Shown here piece by piece: positions 17,356 to 28,455 of a stretch of 64,000 nt of DNA. Position 1 is the stretch's first letter; each line of letters begins with the position of its first letter. Both the position numbers and the translations under genes were made by a program. The stretch lies in contig NZ_CP026538.1 of NCBI RefSeq assembly GCF_004135975.1, forward strand, positions 3,782,001 to 3,846,000, in the 5' to 3' direction. The notes under the pieces were generated by a model. That model was not told the origin of the DNA. It made no database searches and saw only the letters and a list, made by a program, of their open reading frames with translations. The stretch is from Solidesulfovibrio carbinolicus. GTDB lineage: Bacteria; Desulfobacterota; Desulfovibrionia; Desulfovibrionales; Desulfovibrionaceae.

Positions 17356-18105
17356 ATGTCGCCGCGCCATCACCCTTCGCCGCTGTTTTCCGTGATCGTC
17401 CCCGTACTGGGCGAGGCGCGCCGCATAAACGGCGTCATCGACAACATTCATGCCGCCGGCTACGGCACGCCGCTGGAAATCATCGTTGTCGATGGCGATC
17501 CGGCCGGCGGGACCATCCGGGCCATCGACCGGGAGGGCGTGACGGGACTGACCGCCCCGCCGGGCCGGGGCAGCCAGCAAAACGCCGGCGCGGCCGTGGC
17601 CCGGGGCGAATATCTGCTGTTTCTCCACGCCGACACGCGACTGCCGGCCGGAGCCTTTGCCGAGGCGGCCCGGCTTCTGGACACCCGGGCCGAACTGGCC
17701 GCCTTTTCCCTGGCCATCCGCTCCGAGAAATGGCTCCTGCGGGCCATTGCCGCCGCCGCCACCTGGCGCTCACGACTTTTTTCCCTGCCCTACGGCGACC
17801 AGACACTGTGCCTGCGCCGGGAGCTCTTTGCCGCCATGGGCGGCTTTTGCGACATCCCGGTCATGGAGGACGTGGAGCTGGTGCGCTGTCTGCGCCGGGC
17901 CGGCGGCCGGGTGGCCGTTTCGCCATTGCGGGTGACCACCTCGGCCCGGCGCTGGCTGGCCGAGGGACCGCTTTTGGCCACGGTCCGCAATCTGGCCCTG
18001 CTTACCGGCTACACCCTGGGCCTGGCCCCGGCCCGGCTGGCCCGGTTCTACCCGCCCCGGCCCATCCCCCCGGCCCACGGCCCCGGCCCGGCCGGCGGGC
18101 GCTGA
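17356..18105 (+). CDS. TIGR04283-type family 2 glycosyltransferase
   Basis: The 249-aa protein has a GT2 core: FSVIVPVLGEARRINGVIDNI, IIVVDGDPAGGT, GRGSQQNAGAAVARGEYLLF and LHADTRLP as the DXD-containing strand. PYGDQTLCLRR is the hallmark of the TIGR04283 subfamily, often called an arsenosugar-type transferase, with the true substrate usually unknown. It is followed after 3 bp by a TIGR04282-type gene, its common partner, so the two form a conserved pair. Confidence 0.85.
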   Translation: MSPRHHPSPLFSVIVPVLGEARRINGVIDNIHAAGYGTPLEIIVVDGDPAGGTIRAIDREGVTGLTAPPGRGSQQNAGAAVARGEYLLFLHADTRLPAGAFAEAARLLDTRAELAAFSLAIRSEKWLLRAIAAAATWRSRLFSLPYGDQTLCLRRELFAAMGGFCDIPVMEDVELVRCLRRAGGRVAVSPLRVTTSARRWLAEGPLLATVRNLALLTGYTLGLAPARLARFYPPRPIPPAHGPGPAGGR

Positions 18106-18108
18106 CCC

Positions 18109-18804
18109 GTGGCGGCCGTATCGCTGCATATCCTGGCCAAGGCCCCGCTGCCGGGGCTGGTCAAGACCCGCCTGGCCGCCGTGTGCGGCGACGACGTGGC
18201 CTTGGCGGCCTATCGGGCCATGGCGGCCAACGTCTTTCGCGCCGCCCTGGCCTCGGGCCTGCCGGCCACCGTCCATTTCGCCCCGGATAACGCCCGGGCG
18301 GCCATGGAAACCCTGTGCGGCCCGGGATTTCAGCTTTCGCCCCAAGCTCCGGGCGATCTCGGCGCGCGCATGGCCGCCGCCCTGGCCGGAGCGCTCACGG
18401 CCGGCGACGCGGCCGCCCTGCTTATTGGCGCGGACCTGCCCCTTCTCACCCCGGAGCTGCTGGGTAAGGCCGCCAAGGCCCTGGAGGAAAAACCGGCCGT
18501 GCTGGGACCGGCCGCGGACGGCGGCTACTGGCTCATCGGCTTCACCCGGGCGGGATTTACGCCCGAGGTTTTCGCGGACATGCCCTGGAGCACCGCCGCC
18601 GTGGCCGGGCTGACCCGGGCGCGTCTGGCCGCGGCCGGCCGGGATACGGCCGAGTTGGCGACCCTGCCCGACTGCGACGAGGCGGCCGATCTGGCCCGGC
18701 TGGACGGACCGCCCTGGCGACAGGCCCTTGGCGGCACGCCCTTTGGCCAATTTCTGGACGCGGCCACGGCCGGGCTATTTGACCAAAATCGCGCCAACCG
18801 TTAG
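18109..18804 (+). CDS. TIGR04282/DUF2064 family nucleotidyl/glycosyltransferase-like protein
   Basis: The 231-aa protein starts at a GTG 3 bp past the preceding gene. It begins HILAKAPLPGLVKTRLA, a nucleotidyltransferase-like loop, then has LLIGADLPLLTPELL with the metal-binding Asp and GPAADGGYWLIGF, all characteristic of DUF2064 (cofC-like) proteins. Its biochemistry is not established. Pairing with the TIGR04283 gene suggests a two-step sugar activation and transfer. Confidence 0.85.
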   Translation: MAAVSLHILAKAPLPGLVKTRLAAVCGDDVALAAYRAMAANVFRAALASGLPATVHFAPDNARAAMETLCGPGFQLSPQAPGDLGARMAAALAGALTAGDAAALLIGADLPLLTPELLGKAAKALEEKPAVLGPAADGGYWLIGFTRAGFTPEVFADMPWSTAAVAGLTRARLAAAGRDTAELATLPDCDEAADLARLDGPPWRQALGGTPFGQFLDAATAGLFDQNRANR

Positions 18805-18860
18805 GGTTGAAGGAAAATACAGGCGAGCCTGGGGCTGGCCGGCACGGCAGGGAGGCGCGG

Positions 18861-19616
18861 TTGGGGACGCCTGGCGGAGAATTGCGCGCGCGCACGCTTG
18901 TCAGCTGCTTTCTGCGCTGCTACCTGGTCGGCGCGGCGTTCAACACGCGCGGCCTGCAGCACGTGGGGCTGGCCTACGCCATGGAACCGGGACTGGCCCG
19001 GCTCTATCCCGACCCGGCCCAGCGCGACGCCGTGTTCGAGCGTTACCTCAAGCTCTACAACACGCACTTTTTCTGGACCCCCTTGCTGGTGGGGCTTTTT
19101 TTGTCCCTGGAGGAAAAGATCGCCCAGGGGCTTGTGCCGCCGGAAATGCTTGACAACGTCAAGACCACGACGGCATTCACCCTCTCCGCCATAGGCGACA
19201 CGTTTTTTTCGGCCAGCGTCATGGGCCTGTGGGGGCTTTCGGCCGCCTGTCTGGCCGCCGACGGGCGCTACGGACTCCTGGCCGGGCTTACCGCCGCCCT
19301 GTTCCTGGCCGCCCAGGCCTTCAAGGCCATGACCTTTCGCGCCGGCTATCGCGAGGGCTTCCAGGTGCTGCGCCGCCTCAAGCGCTGGGATCTGGTCAAC
19401 CTGGGCCGACGGGTCAAGGTGGCCAACGCGGTGCTGTTGTCGCTTTTCTGGGTGCTGGCCCGGCCCCGGGGCGAGACCGGCTCGCCCTTGGCCGACGCGG
19501 CGCTCATCGGCATTCTGGCCGCCTGGGCCGCCACGCGGCCGTCGGTGTCCCGGGAAGCGGCGCTTTTGGCCCTGGCCGCCGGCTGGGTGCTGGCCCGCTC
19601 CATGTGGCCGGCGTAA
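18861..19616 (+). CDS. PTS mannose/fructose/sorbose-family IID component
   Basis: The start is uncertain: a TTG at 18861 has GGGAGG at the right distance; a TTG at 18807 gives 18 more residues but has no spaced site. The protein (about 251 aa) matches the IID subunit: RTLVSCFLRCYLVGAAFNTRGLQHVGLAYAM near the start, then NTHFFWTPLLVGLFLSLEEK, and hydrophobic segments at the C-terminus. IID forms the membrane channel with IIC. No IIC, IIB or IIA gene follows; HPr and EI genes do, so the permease is incomplete in this window. Confidence 0.88.
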   Translation: MGTPGGELRARTLVSCFLRCYLVGAAFNTRGLQHVGLAYAMEPGLARLYPDPAQRDAVFERYLKLYNTHFFWTPLLVGLFLSLEEKIAQGLVPPEMLDNVKTTTAFTLSAIGDTFFSASVMGLWGLSAACLAADGRYGLLAGLTAALFLAAQAFKAMTFRAGYREGFQVLRRLKRWDLVNLGRRVKVANAVLLSLFWVLARPRGETGSPLADAALIGILAAWAATRPSVSREAALLALAAGWVLARSMWPA

Positions 19617-19683
19617 AGCCGGCATAACCGCCAGGCCCGCGCCTGGCCCGCCGCCCCATAAGCGGCCGAAACGACGGTGGACG

Positions 19684-20010
19684 ATGACCGAGCCGACCCA
19701 AGCCGCCCCCCTGCCCGGGGCCGACGACATCCTGGCCGAAGCCGACGGTTTCGTGCTGCGCGTGCGCGTGGCCAACGAACAGGGCCTGCACGCCCGCCCG
19801 GCCGCCAAGCTGGCCCAGGAAGCCCAGAAATTCGCCTGCGACATCCAGGTGCGCCACGACGGCGGCGACGCCGTGGACGCCAAGAGCATTCTCGATATCC
19901 TTACCATGGCCGCCGGCCAGGGCTGCGAACTGGAACTGCGCGCCGCCGGGCCCGACGCCGCCCAGGCCCTTGGGCGCCTGGGCGAACTGTTTCGCAACCG
20001 TTTCCGCTGA
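19684..20010 (+). CDS. ptsH: HPr-family phosphocarrier protein
   Basis: The 108-aa protein contains the HPr fold, with the active-site histidine in EQGLHARPAAKL (His about residue 36) and the regulatory-serine region in AKSILDIL (Ser about 68). It has an N-terminal extension of about 20 residues compared with the usual 85-90 aa. It relays phosphate from EI, encoded 85 bp downstream, to IIA domains. The operon order IID-HPr-EI supports a PTS used for regulation or for mannose-type sugars. Confidence 0.92.
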   Translation: MTEPTQAAPLPGADDILAEADGFVLRVRVANEQGLHARPAAKLAQEAQKFACDIQVRHDGGDAVDAKSILDILTMAAGQGCELELRAAGPDAAQALGRLGELFRNRFR

Positions 20011-20095
20011 CCCCGCGACCGGTCCGTGACAGGGACCGAAAAACCCCCAACCCCGCCGCGCCGCGGATCGCCGCCGCGCCAAGGACCAGCCCGAC

Positions 20096-21877
20096 ATGGC
20101 AACCCTCAAAGGCATCCCCGTCTCGGCCGGCATCTCCATCGGACGGGCCTTTTTCTTAAACCGCTCCGGGGCCGGCCCCCTGCCCCGCCAGACCCTGCCC
20201 GAAGCCCTGGTCGGCCCGGAAACGGCCCGCCTGGATCGCGCCATCGAGCAGTTCGCCCAGGAAATCGAACAGGCCCGGGAGCGCATCCCGGCCGATCTGC
20301 GCGAACATGCGCTCATTATCGACTCCCACCTCATGATCCTCAAGGATCCCAAACTTTCGGGAGTCGCCAAACGCTACATCCAGACCCTGGGCATCAACGC
20401 CGAATGGGCCCTGGACAAGGCCGTGGCCGACCTTGAAAAGGCTTTCGAGGCCCTGGACGACCAGTATTTCCGCGACCGCATCCAAGACGTGCGCACCGTC
20501 TCGGGCCGCGTCCAGGCAAGGCTCGCCGGCCAGACCGCCGAAATACGGGCCATCGAGAGCCGGGTGGTGCTCATGGCCCACGACGTCTCCCCGGCCGACA
20601 CGGCGTCCCTGGAGACCGACAAGATCATGGCCCTGGTCACGGTCCAGGGCGGCAAGACCTCCCATACCGGCATCCTGGCCCGGACGCTTGGCATCCCGGC
20701 CGTGGTCGGCGTCACCGAACTCGAACGCGAAGTGCGCGACGGCGACCTCGTGGTGGTGGACGGGCTGCGCGGCGTGGTGGTGCTGTCCCCGGCCGAGGAG
20801 GAACTGGCCCGGCTCTCCGACCTCAAGTACCAGTTCGAGGCCTACCAGGCCGGCATCATGCGCGGCTGCCACCTGCCCGGCGAAACCATCGACGGCTACC
20901 GGCTCAAGGTCAAAGCCAACATTGAGATGCTCGAAGAAGTGCCCACCGTGGTCAACAACGGCGGCGAGGGCATTGGGCTGTACCGCACCGAATATTCCTA
21001 CATGAACCGGGCCAAGCTGCCCACGGAAGAAGAGCTTTACCAGGAATACCTGGACCTTGCCACGATCATGTCGCCGCGCCGGGTGACGCTGCGCACCCTG
21101 GACGCCGGGGCCGACAAGTTCGTCTCCACCCTGGGCAGCCTGGACGAGCGCAACCCGGCCCTGGGGCTGCGGGCCATCCGCCTGTGCATGCACCACCGCG
21201 ATATTTTCATGACCCAGCTGCGGGCCATGCTGCGGGCCTCGGTTGCCGGCAACATTTCGGTGATGTTCCCCATGATCTCCGGGCTGCGGGAAATCCGGCA
21301 GGCCAAGGCCATGCTGGCCGAGGCCCGGGCCCAGCTGCGCCAGGAAGGCCACCGCTTCAACGCCGACCTGCCGGTCGGCATCATGATGGAGCTGCCCTCG
21401 GCCGTGATGATCGCCGAGATCCTGGCCCGGGAGGTCGATTTCTTCAGCATCGGCACCAACGACCTCATCCAGTATTCCCTGGGCATCGACCGCACCAACC
21501 GGTACGTGTCCCACATGTACCAGCCCCTGCATCCGGCCGTGGTGCGCAGCATCAAGCACGTGGTCGACGCCGCCCACCAGGCCGGCATCGAAGTGAGCCT
21601 GTGCGGCGAAATGGCTTCCGATCCCTTTTGCGTACCCATCCTCATGGGCATGCAGATCGACTGCATCAGCTTGACCCCCCAGGCCATACCGGGCATCAAG
21701 CGGATCATTCGCCAGGCCACCATGGACGATTGCAAAAACCTGCTTAAATTGGTTCTGGAAAGCCCGTCCGTGACCCGGACCAATGCCCTGGTCCAGGAAA
21801 CCATCTTCCGGCAGTTCCCGGACGAGCTGATGTTCTATTCCTCCCTGCTTGACCGGGAGGACTCCCCGGCCCATTGA
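20096..21877 (+). CDS. ptsI: PTS enzyme I (phosphoenolpyruvate-protein phosphotransferase)
   Basis: The 593-aa protein is a full-length EI. The N-terminal HPr-binding and phosphohistidine domain has GGKTSHTGILARTLGIPAVVG (phospho-His near residue 190). The C-terminal PEP-binding barrel has GIGLYRTEY, RTLDAGADK, MFPMIS, FFSIGTNDLIQY and the active Cys in SLCGEMASDP near residue 505. It phosphorylates HPr from PEP in the cytoplasm. It follows ptsH in the same operon. Confidence 0.96.
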   Translation: MATLKGIPVSAGISIGRAFFLNRSGAGPLPRQTLPEALVGPETARLDRAIEQFAQEIEQARERIPADLREHALIIDSHLMILKDPKLSGVAKRYIQTLGINAEWALDKAVADLEKAFEALDDQYFRDRIQDVRTVSGRVQARLAGQTAEIRAIESRVVLMAHDVSPADTASLETDKIMALVTVQGGKTSHTGILARTLGIPAVVGVTELEREVRDGDLVVVDGLRGVVVLSPAEEELARLSDLKYQFEAYQAGIMRGCHLPGETIDGYRLKVKANIEMLEEVPTVVNNGGEGIGLYRTEYSYMNRAKLPTEEELYQEYLDLATIMSPRRVTLRTLDAGADKFVSTLGSLDERNPALGLRAIRLCMHHRDIFMTQLRAMLRASVAGNISVMFPMISGLREIRQAKAMLAEARAQLRQEGHRFNADLPVGIMMELPSAVMIAEILAREVDFFSIGTNDLIQYSLGIDRTNRYVSHMYQPLHPAVVRSIKHVVDAAHQAGIEVSLCGEMASDPFCVPILMGMQIDCISLTPQAIPGIKRIIRQATMDDCKNLLKLVLESPSVTRTNALVQETIFRQFPDELMFYSSLLDREDSPAH

Positions 21878-21991
21878 CCGCTCCGGCCGCCCGGCCTACA
21901 CACGACACGGACGCGGCGGGGCTGGCCGTGATGCGACGCCCGGACCTGTCCGGGCGCGAAACGGCGGCGGCATTGCCTGCCAAAGGACGCC

Positions 21992-22456
21992 ATGGCTGCG
22001 AAAGAATCGGGCGAAAAACTTGTCGCCCTCAATAAGAAAGCCCGCCACCTCTACGAATTTCTGGAAAAATACGAGGCCGGCCTGGTGCTCATGGGTTCCG
22101 AGGTGAAGTCCCTTCGCCTGGGGCGCATCAGCTTCAAGGACGGCTACGTGAAGTTCCAGGACGGCGAGGCATTCATGATCGGCGTGCACATCGCGCCCTA
22201 CGAAAACGCCGGCTACGCCGGCCACGAGCCCGAGCGGCCGCGAAAGCTCCTGCTCCATGCGGCGGAAATACACGCCATGCGCGTCAAAGTGGAACAAAAA
22301 GGGCTGACCGTGGTCCCGGTACGGGTGTATTTCAAAAACGGCCGGGCCAAGGTCGAGATCGCCCTGGCGCGCGGCAAGAAGGTCTTCGACCGTCGCGACG
22401 ACCTCAAGTCCCGCGACCTCGACCGCGACGCCGCCCGGGAGCTGGCGCGGCATTAA
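21992..22456 (+). CDS. smpB: SsrA-binding protein SmpB
   Basis: The 154-aa protein is typical Smp[40 protein letters not shown], the [20 protein letters not shown] loop and the basic C-terminal tail [15 protein letters not shown]. It binds tmRNA and mediates trans-translation at stalled ribosomes. No ssrA gene is visible in the window. It is read in the same direction as ptsI, 114 bp downstream. Confidence 0.96.
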   Translation: MAAKESGEKLVALNKKARHLYEFLEKYEAGLVLMGSEVKSLRLGRISFKDGYVKFQDGEAFMIGVHIAPYENAGYAGHEPERPRKLLLHAAEIHAMRVKVEQKGLTVVPVRVYFKNGRAKVEIALARGKKVFDRRDDLKSRDLDRDAARELARH

Positions 22457-22501
22457 CCGGCCCAGGCCGGATCGGACGAAACCGCTGCAAGGAACGCTTT
22501 G

Positions 22502-23011
22502 ATGGGTCGATTCCGCCATTTTTTCCTAATACTTACGGCCATGTTCCTGCTGGCCGCCCAGCCCTGCGCCGCCGCCGAGGCCGACGAACGCCTGGAGGCG
22601 TTTCTCGACGAGACCGCCGCCCTGTACGGACCAACCGAAGCCGACGTCGTCAAGAAGCTCGGTTCGCCCCGGCAGCGCCAGGCCGTGTCCTTCAGCAATC
22701 CCTACGACGCCACGCCCTACGAGATCATCACCCTCACCTACGACGGGCTGGTCGTGTCGCTGTACAGCATGGAAGAGGGCCAGCGGCAGTTTTTCCACCA
22801 GATCCGCATCTTCGCCGCGCCCGGCTGCTTCGCCCGGGGCGTGTGCCGGGGCATCCCCCGGGAACGCCTGGCCATTGCCCTGGGCCAGCCCGAGGAAGTC
22901 GAGGGCAACGTCTGGCGCTATTCGGATTTAAGCGGCTACAACGAAGTCTCCTTCACCTTTGACGCGGCCGGTCTCGTGGACATCATGACCTGGACCGCCG
23001 AAGCCGACTGA
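22502..23011 (+). CDS. Secreted or periplasmic protein of unknown function
   Basis: The 169-aa protein starts at the ATG at 22502 with AAGGAA upstream. A signal peptide covers residues 1 to about 24 (ending AQPCAAAEA). The mature part has a repeated GPTEADVVKKLGSPRQ / GIPRERLAIALGQPEEVEG pattern, each followed by a tyrosine-rich strand, which suggests two SmpA/OmlA-like or BamE-like alpha/beta units. I do not recognise a named family. The stop lies 4 bp before the next gene. Confidence 0.65.
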   Translation: MGRFRHFFLILTAMFLLAAQPCAAAEADERLEAFLDETAALYGPTEADVVKKLGSPRQRQAVSFSNPYDATPYEIITLTYDGLVVSLYSMEEGQRQFFHQIRIFAAPGCFARGVCRGIPRERLAIALGQPEEVEGNVWRYSDLSGYNEVSFTFDAAGLVDIMTWTAEAD

Positions 23012-23015
23012 TCCC

Positions 23016-24404
23016 ATGCGTCCCACCCCGAGCCTGCCCGCCGACATCCGTCGCGCCCTGGAGAACATCTTCCCCGGCGACGCCGCCGTTTTCAGCCCGG
23101 AAGAGATGTTCGTCTACGGCGTCGACGCCTCGCGCCGCCACGCCCTGCCCGCCGCCGTGGTGCGCCCCGAAAACCTGGAGCAGGTCCGGGCGCTTCTGGC
23201 CCTGGCCCAGGACAAACGCCTGCCCGTGCTGCCGCGCGGCCGGGGCACCAACACCGTGGGCGACTGCACCCCGGTCGCCGGCGGCGTCGTCGTCTCCACG
23301 GCGCGCCTTGCCCGCATCAAGGACATCGACGCCGACGACTTCGTGGCCGTGGTCGAACCCGGCGTGGTCACGGCCGACCTCCAGGCCGAGGCGGCAGGGA
23401 AGCGCCTGTTCTACGCCCCGGACCCGGCCAGCGTGAAATTTTCCACCATAGGCGGCAACGTGGCCACCTGCGCCGGCGGCATGCGGGCCGTCAAGTACGG
23501 CGTCACCCGCGACCACGTGCTGGGGCTCACCGCCGTGCTGCCCGGCGGCGAGGTCGTCCACTGCGGCCGGCGCACCCATAAAAACGTCGTGGGCCTGGAC
23601 CTCGTGCGCCTTTTTTGCGGCTCCGAAGGGACACTGGGGATCATCACCGAGCTGACGGTCAAGCTCCTGCCCCTGCCGGCCGCCACGGCCACCCTGGCCC
23701 TGGCCTTCGCCGACGTGGACGCGGCGCTTACCGCCGCCGGCGACGTGTTCCGGGCCGGCATCCTGCCCACCGCCCTGGAATTCATGGCCCGGGAAGCCAT
23801 GGCCGCCGTGGCCGCCATCAGCCCCGTGCCCTGGCCCGAAACGGCCGGCGCGGCCCTTATCATCCGCCTGGACGGTTCCCCCGAGGCCCTGGCCGCCGAT
23901 CTGGCCCTGCTGGAAGCCGCCGCCAAGCCGGCCGGGCCGGTCTGGAGCCGCCGGGCCGCCACCCCCGAGGACGAGGAAGCCGTCTGGGAACCGCGCCGGC
24001 TGCTCAATCCCGCCTCCTTCAAGGCCGCCCCGGACAAGATCAGCGACGACGTCACCGTGCCGCGCGGCAAGCTTCGGGCCGCCGCCGCCGGCATCAAGGC
24101 CGTGGCCGACGAACTGTCCCTCAAGATTCTCCTTTTCGGCCACGTGGGCGACGGCAACCTCCACGTCAACATCATGCACGACGCCGCCAACGCCGACGAG
24201 CGCAACCGGGCCGAGGCCGCCCGGGAACGCATCCTGTCCCTGGCCCTGTCCCTGGGCGGCACGCTGTCCGGCGAGCACGGCGTGGGCCTGTCCAAGCTGC
24301 CCTTCCTCGACCGCCAGCTTTCCCCCATCGAGCGCGGGCTCATGGCCCGGATCAAGGCCGCCTTCGACCCCAGCGGCATCATGAACCCCGGCAAGGCCTA
24401 CTAG
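23016..24404 (+). CDS. FAD-binding 2-hydroxyacid dehydrogenase (GlcD family)
   Basis: The 462-aa protein has a PCMH-type FAD domain (LPVLPRGRGTNTVGDCTPVAGGVVV and STIGGNVATCAGGMRAVKYGVTRDH) and a C-terminal substrate domain ending HVGDGNLHVNI and SGEHGVGLSK, characteristic of GlcD and D-lactate dehydrogenases. It oxidises glycolate or D-lactate and passes electrons to the Fe-S protein encoded 2 bp downstream. Lactate is the classic growth substrate of sulfate reducers, so D-lactate is a reasonable guess. Confidence 0.92.
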   Translation: MRPTPSLPADIRRALENIFPGDAAVFSPEEMFVYGVDASRRHALPAAVVRPENLEQVRALLALAQDKRLPVLPRGRGTNTVGDCTPVAGGVVVSTARLARIKDIDADDFVAVVEPGVVTADLQAEAAGKRLFYAPDPASVKFSTIGGNVATCAGGMRAVKYGVTRDHVLGLTAVLPGGEVVHCGRRTHKNVVGLDLVRLFCGSEGTLGIITELTVKLLPLPAATATLALAFADVDAALTAAGDVFRAGILPTALEFMAREAMAAVAAISPVPWPETAGAALIIRLDGSPEALAADLALLEAAAKPAGPVWSRRAATPEDEEAVWEPRRLLNPASFKAAPDKISDDVTVPRGKLRAAAAGIKAVADELSLKILLFGHVGDGNLHVNIMHDAANADERNRAEAARERILSLALSLGGTLSGEHGVGLSKLPFLDRQLSPIERGLMARIKAAFDPSGIMNPGKAY

Positions 24405-24406
24405 AC

Positions 24407-25594
24407 GTGTCCACGGAACTCACCCCCGTCCACTGCCTCCACGGCCAGGGCCGCCGCCCGACCTGCATCCTGTGCGGCCGCTGCCTGCCCGTGTGTCCGC
24501 TTTTTACGGCCACCGGCCGCGAGGAGCTTTCCCCGCGCGCCAAGTTTTTCCTGGCCAAGGCCCTGGGCGAAGGCCGGGCCGAGCTGTCGGCCAAGGCCGC
24601 CGAGATGCTGACCACCGCCTGCCTGTCCTGCGGCCGCTGCGAGGACGCCTGCCCCTTGGGGCTTTGCGGCCCGGATCTGGTGGCCGAAATCCGCGCCGCC
24701 CATCCCGGGTTCGCCGGGATGCTGTGGAAGCTGTGGGTCGAGCGGGCCGGGGTGGCCTGGCCCCTGGCCATGACCCTGGGCAAACTGCTGCCCGGCAACA
24801 TCCCCATCGCGGCCGTGTCCCGGGCCCGAGACGCCCTGGCCGCCCTGGGCGCGGGCAAGGCCCCGGCCCCCTGGCTGTTCCCCAAGACTTTCGATACGCG
24901 CCATGCCGGCCAAAAAGCCGTCATCTTTGCCGGCTGCGTGGCCGAGCACGCCAACCCGCGCTGGAAGGCCGAGGCCGCCCGGCTCCTGGAGGGCCTGGGC
25001 GTCGAGGTCTTGCCCGATCCGGGATTCACCTGCTGCGGCTGCACCCTGGGCCACGCCGGCGCGCCCCAGGCCCAAGCCGCCATGCAGCAGCAGAATATCG
25101 ACGCCTGGCGTCGGGCCGGCCGGCCGCTCATGGTGGTTTTCTGCGCCACCTGCCGCTGCGGGCTGCGGGCCTACGCCCGAAAGGATCTCGGGCTGGCCAT
25201 GGACGAACTCGGGCCGTGGCGGGAAAACCTCGTCTCCCTGGCCGAACTGCTGGGGGACACCACGTTCGCCATCGGCCAGGCCGCGCCCCCGGTCGTGCGC
25301 TACCACCGCCCCTGCCACGGAGCCGGCGGCAACCAGGACCTTTCGCTTTTGCGCCGCATCATGGGCCAGCGCCTGGTTTTCCGGGAAAACGAAACCCCCT
25401 GCTGCGGTTTCGGGGGGCTGACCAAGCTCACCCATCCCGACCTGTCCGAGGCCGTGGCGCGTGACGCCCTGGCCGTCTACGCCCCCAAGCCCGGGGAACA
25501 GATCGTCACCGGCTGCTCGGGCTGCGTCACCCAGCTGCGCGCCGCCGCCCCGGACGGGGTGGGAGTCGGCCACTGGCTGGAAACCATCGGCTAA
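24407..25594 (+). CDS. Iron-sulfur electron-transfer subunit (GlcF/LldE-like)
   Basis: The GTG start at 24407 lies 2 bp past the glcD-like stop; the product is 395 aa. Two [4Fe-4S] motifs at the N-terminus (CILCGRCLPVCP and CLSCGRCEDACP) are followed by two cysteine-rich CCG domains (TCCGCTLGHAG and PCCGFGGLTK), with CATCRCG and CSGCV motifs of the heterodisulfide-reductase-D type. It carries electrons from the flavin subunit toward the membrane quinone pool. The pair is translationally coupled. Confidence 0.92.
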   Translation: MSTELTPVHCLHGQGRRPTCILCGRCLPVCPLFTATGREELSPRAKFFLAKALGEGRAELSAKAAEMLTTACLSCGRCEDACPLGLCGPDLVAEIRAAHPGFAGMLWKLWVERAGVAWPLAMTLGKLLPGNIPIAAVSRARDALAALGAGKAPAPWLFPKTFDTRHAGQKAVIFAGCVAEHANPRWKAEAARLLEGLGVEVLPDPGFTCCGCTLGHAGAPQAQAAMQQQNIDAWRRAGRPLMVVFCATCRCGLRAYARKDLGLAMDELGPWRENLVSLAELLGDTTFAIGQAAPPVVRYHRPCHGAGGNQDLSLLRRIMGQRLVFRENETPCCGFGGLTKLTHPDLSEAVARDALAVYAPKPGEQIVTGCSGCVTQLRAAAPDGVGVGHWLETIG

Positions 25595-25682
25595 TGTCGT
25601 GTCCTGCGGGAAAGCAGATGTCGCCTTGCCGACAATACACTAAACCATTTGTTTTTCTTAAAAAATACTCCCGTATTTTTTA
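25595..25682 (+). repeat. About 90-bp gene-end repeat, family 2, copy A
   Basis: Directly after the glcF-like stop, this copy reads TGTCGTGTCCTGCGGGAAAG and ends AAACCATTTGTTTTTCTT then a perfect 9-bp hairpin AAAAAATAC-TCCC-GTATTTTTT (25660-25681). Copies at 30086 and 63909 match over the whole length with scattered changes. Copy A is the most divergent in its middle third. The hairpin with its T-run could terminate transcription before secA. Confidence 0.8.
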
Positions 25683-25760
25683 ACGGGCGCGGCGCGCAAG
25701 CCGTCTCGACCATTTTTCGGGGCCTTTTCCCACCGCCCCGCATCCATAAGGAGTCCCTTC

Positions 25761-28277
<2,517 letters not shown>

Positions 28278-28288
28278 CGCGCCGCATC

Positions 28289-28326
28289 AAGGGGGGGACG
28301 GACCGGCGCAACGGTCCGCCCCCCTT
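28289..28326 (+). terminator. Hairpin downstream of secA
   Basis: AAGGGGGGGACGGACC (28289-28304) pairs with GGTCCGCCCCCCTT (28313-28326), with one or two bulged bases, 11 bp after the stop. It ends in TTG rather than a long T-run, but a T6 tract follows at about 28341, so a terminator is likely. Confidence 0.6.
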
Positions 28327-28455
28327 GCCCGTTGGGCCGGTTTTTTCTACACCAAGGGAAACCGCGCCCCAGGCGTCATTCCCAGACACCACCGGCAGGG
28401 CCGTCCCCACCTGCCGACGAATCGGCGTGCCCGCGCACGCCCCTGACGGTAAACC

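Noticed and set aside
19546-21874. Long minus-strand frames across ptsI, secA and the RND genes
   Set aside because: Mirror frames of strongly coding GC-rich genes; they have no start context and nonsense composition.
21992-22456. tmRNA (ssrA) next to smpB
   Set aside because: No alanine-tRNA-like ends or tag sequence seen on either side of smpB.
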